Assembly (NCBI GenBank): GCA_028752905.1
Contig: JAQNBH010000015.1
Location: 36,438,163 to 36,502,162, forward strand
Source of the DNA: Cladorhizidae sp. MBARI D1340-BT2
Taxonomy: Eukaryota; Porifera; Demospongiae; Poecilosclerida; Cladorhizidae
DNA length: 64,000 bases
Reading direction: 5' to 3'
The translations under genes and the position numbers were made by a program. Every line of letters starts with the position of its first letter. The first letter of the stretch is position 1. Below the pieces are notes generated by a model that made no database searches, had not been told where the DNA came from, and was given only the letters and a program-made list of their open reading frames with translations. Below, piece after piece: positions 57,473-64,000 of the stretch.

Positions 57473-57950
57473 TGTCGCCACGCAAAACATATAGAGAGTA
57501 GAGTCAGTAAACGCTTCTCAATGGTAACTATATACTAGTTACCATTGAGAAGCGTCTACTGACTCTACTCTCTGTCTAGTAGTCTATTCACTGGCTGTAA
57601 CTTGCTCAGTAACTTCAGCTCGGGCACCAACCCGTGCTAGTTTCCGGCGGGTGGGGTTTAATTCAGGTGGGGGATTTACACAGGTTCCTTTTTTTCAGTC
57701 CGCTGAGGCGCTCATAGTCTACTGGACTACAGCTACTGAAGTTCCTTCAACACTTTCACATCCAAATCGCAGTTGGCAGACATATTATATGAAAAGGCTT
57801 CACTAGTCTAACTTGTAAGCTCGCACTGAAGAGAGAACAGGTCGGAAACCTTCAGTTCATATTGTGCAAAATTCGTGCGCCGCAATTGTCATGCTTATTC
57901 CATTACACGGAAGTTCTCTCCTTGTGTAGCTATAATAAAGAAACATGTGA
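57473..57950 (-). promoter_or_regulatory. Upstream region of receptor B with a 37-bp hairpin
   Basis: Aligned with the receptor A upstream region, but with an inserted inverted duplication: 57,493-57,529 and 57,537-57,573 are reverse complements with one mismatch and a 7-bp spacer (ATATACT). The arms copy the leader sequence just upstream of the start codon. If transcribed, it would form a stable 5' hairpin. Confidence 0.5.
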
Positions 57951-58348
57951 CAATATCATGGTGTTAGCAATAGTGCTAGTGTAACAGTTCATCAACAGCA
58001 GAAGTTATTTTAGGGTTTGTAGAAATGTGTGATGTAATATCTTGTGTATGGTGCAATAGCACTCCCTATTTCGGTTTGGTCCCTTAATTTATTTTTTGAT
58101 GTTTCTGCTCTCAGCCCATTTCAAAATGGCAAAATGCCAAAAATACATATAATTATACACCACTCAGCGTGTGTCTCAGATGAAACTCACTTTGGCAGCC
58201 TCTTTACATTTTAATAGTAGTTTCAGCAATCTTTACCGCAAAGGAAAACATTTCCAGCATGCCATGACTTCTTTGCTAAGATAGTCCATACAATTTTTTT
58301 TAACAATCTGTCTACATACTACTATCATCAAATTTAGTCCATCCCCTC

Positions 58349-58382
58349 CCACCTCCCCCCCCCCCCCCCCCCCCCCCCCCCC
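58349..58382. repeat. Poly-C tract
   Basis: A run of over 30 C interrupted near its left end. Length in the assembly may be unreliable. Confidence 0.9.
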
Positions 58383-58611
58383 GACCCCATCCTCCCCTTC
58401 CCAACCCATCACTTGTGTGCAATAATTTTACTAATAGTAGACTCCAAATACCCAATGCATAACCATGCTTGTGTGTGAGCAATTTTTGGCTGAGGTGATT
58501 CAGTAACTGCTGCATGTTCACTGCAAAGAAGTAGAAGGCCAGTTGGTTTACTTAGAAGCTTTACTCTGTCAGCGCAGATATTAAACAACCATTTGGAACC
58601 ACTTGTGACCC

Positions 58612-58868
58612 ATGATGTATGTTTATATAATTATGTGCATATACATAAACATGATGAAGACTGCTATGATTGGTTAGTTCTGGGGTTATCCTGACCTGAC
58701 ATGATGTATGTTTATATATGTGCATAATACTTAAGTATAAACATGATAAAGACTGCTATCATTAATTTTGTTAGTTCTGGAGTTATCCTGACATGATGTA
58801 TGTTTATATACTTAAGTATAAACATGATAGAGACAGCTGTGATTGTTTAGTTCTGGAGTTATCCTGAG
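58612..58868. repeat. Three-unit tandem repeat, about 80-100 bp per unit
   Basis: Each unit has CATGATGTATGTTTATAT, AAACATGATRRAGAC and TTAGTTCTGGRGTTATCCTG blocks. Related to the dispersed repeat at 3,980-4,070 and 5,300-5,370. Confidence 0.85.
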
Positions 58869-59385
58869 CAACTGCTACAAGTTCTTGAAGGATGATGCTA
58901 TTTATGCAGAGGAACCAAAATGAAACATTAAAAAACGAGAAGAATCTCTCAATGACCTCCCACTGACATAGTAGAATATATTTAAAATTTACTGGACATT
59001 TCTTCTAGCCTTCATCAGAAATAATGCTGATGAAGGCTAGAGCAACTAGTCGAGTCTTCAAGTAACAAAGTTTAAGTTAATTATCAATTTATTTACATAT
59101 TGAATTGCGTTCTAATTATGTAATAAATATCTAGAGTGCAATATTTAAAACATTTGACACCAATACCATACTGCTTTTTTAAGCTCTTATATTTGGTATA
59201 TATTATTTTTTAAAGTAAAAGGTCCTGTAAATGCTAGTAGTCTACATTGGTAGCTATATTACATTTCATACAACTCAATAATCTCATCTAGTAGGAACAT
59301 TGAGTAACAAATTGTCAGTTGGTTATTGAGAAAGTCATTGCAAAACTACATATGTTCTGAATTAGCATGAACCAGGAGATGATAA

Positions 59386-60012
59386 GGGGGGAATAATCTA
59401 ATTTTTCACTTTAAAAAAAAAATTTCAACCTATTTTAAATGGTGTATTTGCAGTCATATTCCAAGTTTCACAACATTTGAACATTTTATGATGCAGTTAC
59501 GACAGCTTTTGCACTCACTATTTTCATCAGAAGCCCAGCAAGGAATGAAGAAGAATCGCGTTGCGTTCGATTAGAAGAATTTGACACAAATTTCTCCCTT
59601 AATTTCTTACCCGAACTCCATAATTTATATATCACCAGAATGCTTAAAGCTAATAATTATATTTTTACTGTTATGAGAATGTAGACCAGCATATCTGCAT
59701 GCCGTTTGTATGGGATTTCCCCCCCCCCCCCTCATGTGGTGCATTATCATACTGATTCAAATAGTTTAGGTGAAACTACTACATGTACTCTTACCATAAA
59801 CCACTTAGCATTATTAATGGTTTTTAATTCAAGGACCGGGTAAAAGTTGGATTGCCTGGCTGACATCTTGGCATAAAAAATATCTATGACAAAAGTTAAA
59901 TACAGCTTATTTACTAAGCTACATTTTGGTACAAAACCTATGTTGATAGAGGGTAGTGGGTGGAAGTTATGATTGGTATTGTCGAGGTGTATTTTTTTGG
60001 ACATTATTCCCC
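59386..60012. mobile_element. Diverged, inverted copy of the TTAA MITE
   Basis: Reverse complement of 11,408-12,057 along most of its length (for example GCAGTTACGACAGCTTTTGC and GTTGATAGAGGGTAGTGGGT). The left end GGGGGGAATAAT is kept; the right end is eroded (CATTATTCCCC). Flanking TTAA is not preserved. Confidence 0.8.
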
Positions 60013-60261
60013 GTGATTGGGGGAGGGGATCTCATTTCCCCCCAAAATATTGTGGGATCAACCAATTCCAAAATTGTCACTTTATCTGCTCCTCTTAGCA
60101 TTGACTACTATTTGTGGTCTACATTGAAAAACCGCTTTCACTAAATATATAATTTTAGTTCATGTCTTGTGTATACATTAGGACTGAAGTAATTGGTCAG
60201 GCTGGTCAGGCAACTTTTTGTGCAACCATTATTTTAACACTCTGATTTATTCAAATGCAAA

Positions 60262-60535
60262 TTGTACATTCTGCGAGTAGGTGGCACATCCCCTGCCTAC
60301 ACTCTTCCCTTCCCCATAGCATTTGGCCGTACACTAGCTGGTACCTTAAAACACCGCAAGATCACTTTAATTTACCTGAACCCAACCCTGTGTCTGAGTA
60401 TTCTGGTATACTATCTTCTGGTCTTTCTAATTCAGAACATAATTATAGCTATAGCTTGTGAGCTTTATTCGGGTAGTTTTAGAGTGTATAGAATATAAAC
60501 AGATGGACATAATATATATAGACATGCTTCTCTAT
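60262..60535. repeat. End of segmental unit 2, with a local inversion
   Basis: 60,262-60,405 matches 33,025-33,165 in direct orientation (GCGAGTAGGTGGCACATCCC). 60,406-60,535 matches 33,166-33,295 in reverse orientation. Confidence 0.8.
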
Positions 60536-61474
60536 GTCTTCTGTATATCAGTTTTGTCAACAAAAAGGATATGATCCCACACATCAGGTGAGCTCTCTCT
60601 ATGTTGTTTGACCCACTCATTATCATCCCTCCTACCCCCCAAAAAGCTCATATCACTAACTAAAGCTCTCATTGGCAGCCCCTTAGTTGCTTAAACACTT
60701 TCAGCTGCTATATATGTGTGTGTGTGAGAGAGCATTCTCTACTATAGTTGTTGTTACTTGAAGTGTGTGTTAGTAAAATTAATGACTCCACTGGATGAAT
60801 AATAGTGTTGCACAATCTCCCATAATGACTATAGCTTATTTCTTTTATACAGCCTACTTGTGTTGTTACACCATGTCATGTGTGTATGCTTCAGGTTAAA
60901 GTAATTGTGTTAGCCATCAGTAAACTATACGTCATAATAGCTGAAGGCATTTATCTAGCCAGGCAGATCTCTCAACTTAGATTACTCTAATTGCAGGCGG
61001 TTATGCCTCGTCCTATGTATATAATATTGTTATATATAGTATATATATAGATATAGATATAGTTTTTGATCGACTTGCCAGAAATTGTTACTTTTCTGTC
61101 AAAACAGGTTATCAAAGCTCTTCAGGTAATGGCAGGTGAGTTAATGCCATATAGTACGGAGTAGCTATGGCATGTTCTATCAATATGCTTTGTTTGAAAC
61201 AGCAATATGGATGTTTTTCATCAAGATGCTAATTGACATCGATATATTTTTATAACAGCCAAACAAAATTCTTTCTCAATATTTACCACTGCTGCTTTTA
61301 GCTTTCTTGTCCTTGTCATCATCTCTTATAGAAAGTTCAAACACATTGCCTAACACAATTTTTACTCGCCAGATGAATTACACATGGGATACACACAGTT
61401 TCCTCATACCCATTAGTTCAGGTTGCTTACACATTCCTTTAAAAGAAACAATTGTTTATAATACACTTTTCTAA

Positions 61475-61815
61475 ACATCTAGCTCTGAAGCATAATGTCA
61501 CTTACACATCTAGCTCTGGAGCATAATGTTACTTACACATCTAGCTCTGAAGCATAATGTTACTTACACATCTAGCTCTGAAGCATAATGTTACTCACAC
61601 ATCTAGCTCTGAAGCATAATGTTACTTACACATCTAGCTCTGAAGCATAATGTTACTTACACATCTAGCTCTGAAGCATAATGTTACTCACACATCTAGC
61701 TCTGGAGCATAATGTTACTCACACATCTAGCTCTGAAGCATAATGTTACTTACACATCTAGCTCCGAAGCATAATGTTACTTACACATCTAACTCTGAAG
61801 CATAAGATTACTTAC
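61475..61815. repeat. 31-bp minisatellite, 11 copies
   Basis: Units start every 31 bp from 61,475 with ACATCTAGCTCTGAAGCA, varying at a few positions (GAAGCA or GGAGCA, CTTAC or CTCAC). The last unit is the most diverged. It lacks spacers of unique sequence. Confidence 0.97.
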
Positions 61816-64000
61816 ATATAACTAGATTACTAACCGTCAGGTTTCAGAGGACTTTTTATGACCCTATTATAAATATGCAAAAGCTGATTGTTAGGTGTGT
61901 AGAGTTAATACTGTAAATTCTGGTTGCTAATGTTATCGTTACAGACTGCAATTTGTATGGTACTGGAGTCTGAAATGCTGGTCTAAATCTTATTGAAAAA
62001 AGTATCAGTTACGTGTATGCGTATTAGCTTTCCCACCAAGGCAATGTAATTATAGAGGCATCAATTTTACTAATATGACCGCACCTATTATTAGCCATTG
62101 TTTCTTGATGACCTTCTTGGTGCTCATTTCCAGGACACTTCTAGACTCTTTCCCAACCTTCTAGTTTGGCAGGTAATTACTTTTCCGTGTCTATAAAGTC
62201 CCAAACACTTTTCAATATGCCAGCAATTATGCATTTGGCTCTTGTAGAATGCAGAGCCTGGAGCAAGAATAGTTGTCATCTTTTGCTAAGCAGATCTTGA
62301 AGGATGTTCATAGTTCTTAGATTAATATACTTCAGAGAGTAATATCAGTCGCAACATATGCTTAAAAGGCTATTGCTAGCTCATTCTATCACCTTCGCTC
62401 CTTTGTAATCTGGCTTGAGACACTTATTTCGTCTAAAAGTTTAGCTCCTTCTTTAGCCGTTGTCTGCTCTGTCCTCCATTTTTTCAGTTGGAGTGCATTA
62501 TTTAGCAAAAGTGTTTAGCCACTGTGTGTGGCAATGTTAAGCACTGTTTTTCTTGCAGGTTGAGGTTAGAAGTCAGACATTTAATCATCAGACTTTATAG
62601 CAAAATATGCTTTTTAGGTTTTTAGTTAAATGTATATCACTTTTGATTCTAGCCCTCGGTGCTCTTAATTGAAGATCAGTATATGAGATCTCCCTCTGTA
62701 GGCAAGGAAGAAGTGAGAGATATGATGGGAATGCCTGTGGTGCTGTAACTATTGCACTTTAGAACCAACAGAAACCAATAATACATTGTCACACAGTCAC
62801 AGATTTGGTTTACTTTTCTTTTCTGACCTTCCGTAAAGGTCAGTGGCTGCCTTTGGCTAAGTTTATAGTAGTTCATTTGATACTTGATACTAATTTTATA
62901 TAGTGCCATATTAGTACTGAACTCTTGATTAACAAGTGGGAGCTGAGTACGGAAACTAGGAGAATCGGAGGAAATCACAATCACAAAGTTGAAGTAAAAT
63001 TGGGAGCTCTCCCACTTTATAGGGAGCCTTGGAGCCGATGATCCATAATGATCAAAGAAGTTTGAAGAAGTAGATGCTGGCAGGGGGACTAGTACTCAGG
63101 AAGAAATGTCCGGTACTAATTGGTCCACATTCCTCGACCAGGAAGAATTATGTCCTGCAGAAAATAAAAGCTGATGGTTATAGACCCACTCAAGATGAGG
63201 AATTTAAGACTCAAGTGCAGAGCTGATGGAGGTACGTGAAAAAGAGTGTATAAATATAAATGAGGATTTAGCAATCTCATGTATATTGATGATTTGTTCA
63301 TAATTATGATTTTGCATAATTTCACTCAAATTACGATCAAAATTACATGCAGCAGTGATAATTAAAATGAGCTTCCATGCCCTCAAGCAATACTGAATGA
63401 AAGGAGCTGCTCATTGTGACAGTACTTTGTAGTGTCTGACAAGCTACAGTCATGTTCTGTAGCTGAGACTTGATATTCTCTAGTAGATGCATTGGCTGGA
63501 GTGGTATGACCACAATATCAGATTAATTTAAGAAGCTGTATGAAGAAAATTAAAGCATCATTTATGTCATGAAATATTTTATTAACTAGTAGATATTAGC
63601 TATGTGATCAAATAAATAGCCGCCCCAATTCAATAACTTGTAATGTATAATTATTATATATTGCTATTATAGTTCTTTAAGCACATCAGTATATGCAAGG
63701 TATTTTGTGTATATCAAGGTTGGAAACAGGAAAAAGTGGGAGGGGAGGATGAGGGGGGAATTATTGTCGTAACATTTGCACATCATATTGTAGTTGTTTT
63801 GGTCTGTTCAGTCTATACATTGAGAGAATAAATGATATTATCTCGAGTGCTTGACTATAATATTGCATAGAGAGGGACAAAAAATAAAGACAAGACAAAA
63901 AATGAATTCTATTTTTTGTCAATGTTTCAATCAAAAACTTTTGCCTTCTTTCATTGTATACTTACTAAACTTGTAAAGAATTGTTAATGTGGTGTGACAT
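61816..64000. other. Non-coding right end
   Basis: Short frames at 62,676-62,984 and 63,116-63,386 on the minus strand show no recognisable domain or splice context. I see no gene, repeat family or RNA here. Confidence 0.5.

Larger units (their letters stand above)
57951..61474. other. Non-coding stretch with repeats
   Basis: No gene recognised. Holds a poly-C run, a three-unit repeat, a foldback relative near 59,000-59,090, an inverted MITE copy and the tail of the segmental duplication (60,180-60,540), all listed separately. AT-rich microsatellite-like sequence lies at 61,018-61,062. Confidence 0.55.

Noticed and set aside
58312..58521. Open frame with a poly-Gly run on the minus strand
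   Set aside because: The glycines come from the poly-C tract at 58,349-58,382; no other coding signal.
61475..61815. Could the regular array be a CRISPR?
   Set aside because: Units are contiguous without unique spacers and the genome is eukaryotic; it is a minisatellite.
62676..62984. 102-residue minus-strand frame at the right end
   Set aside because: No domain, no paralogue in the window, no convincing splice context; left unannotated.

Overview
The window is AT-rich metazoan genomic DNA. The coding signal is split into short exons with GT..AG introns, and there are secreted-receptor domains (signal peptide, Ig-like, fibronectin III), collagen and ankyrin relics, several families of LTR retrotransposon, and cut-and-paste DNA transposons with their target-site duplications. 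Nothing looks bacterial. A non-bilaterian or other marine invertebrate such as a sponge is my best guess, but the sequence does not fix the phylum.

The largest structure is an old tandem segmental duplication. Unit 1 (about 1-33,300) is repeated as unit 2 (about 33,480-60,540). Corresponding landmarks are 1-850 with 33,860-34,565; 8,936-9,437 with 37,882-38,390; 12,060-12,790 with 38,540-39,310; 13,890-16,800 with 39,315-42,410; 18,607-20,040 with 42,415-43,873; 20,041-21,700 with 49,083-50,700; 26,000-32,460 with 51,800-57,950; and 33,025-33,295 with 60,262-60,535. Each unit holds one multi-exon minus-strand gene, and transposable elements present in one unit but not the other interrupt the alignment.

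Receptor A (minus, 32,046 to 19,741) can be assembled from twelve exons into one uninterrupted frame of 994 codons plus stop. It encodes a signal peptide, an Ig-like domain without the usual cysteine pair, eight fibronectin III (FN3) domains, a transmembrane helix and a 45-50 residue tail. The tail ends in a tyrosine motif (VMYDNI) that fits an ITIM-type SH2-docking site. All introns in the ectodomain are phase 1, and a three-exon FN3 cassette has been duplicated in place. Receptor B (minus, 57,472 to 43,589) is its paralogue with five FN3 domains. Its transmembrane exon is split by a 5.2-kb Ty3/gypsy element (43,874-49,077, 5-bp target duplication) and its tail has a premature stop that removes the tyrosine motif. 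A third, broken fragment of the same gene lies at 13,186-13,880. Together this is a tandem, exon-shuffling receptor family of the general kind seen in invertebrate self/non-self or adhesion loci. The function is inferred, not shown.

Mobile DNA fills most of the rest. There are a decayed plus-strand Ty3/gypsy element (1-2,293, gag remnant again at 33,480-34,565), a Gmr1-like gypsy element with integrase before reverse transcriptase (34,571-38,194; gag-protease half at 6,362-9,230), a decayed RT-RNase H relic (12,080-12,700 and 38,550-39,150), an internally deleted piggyBac element (16,814-18,602), a 650-bp TTAA MITE (11,408-12,057), a 749-bp terminal-inverted-repeat element (21,798-22,546), and several foldback elements and satellites. 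The right end (60,540-64,000) has a 31-bp minisatellite and otherwise no gene I can recognise.
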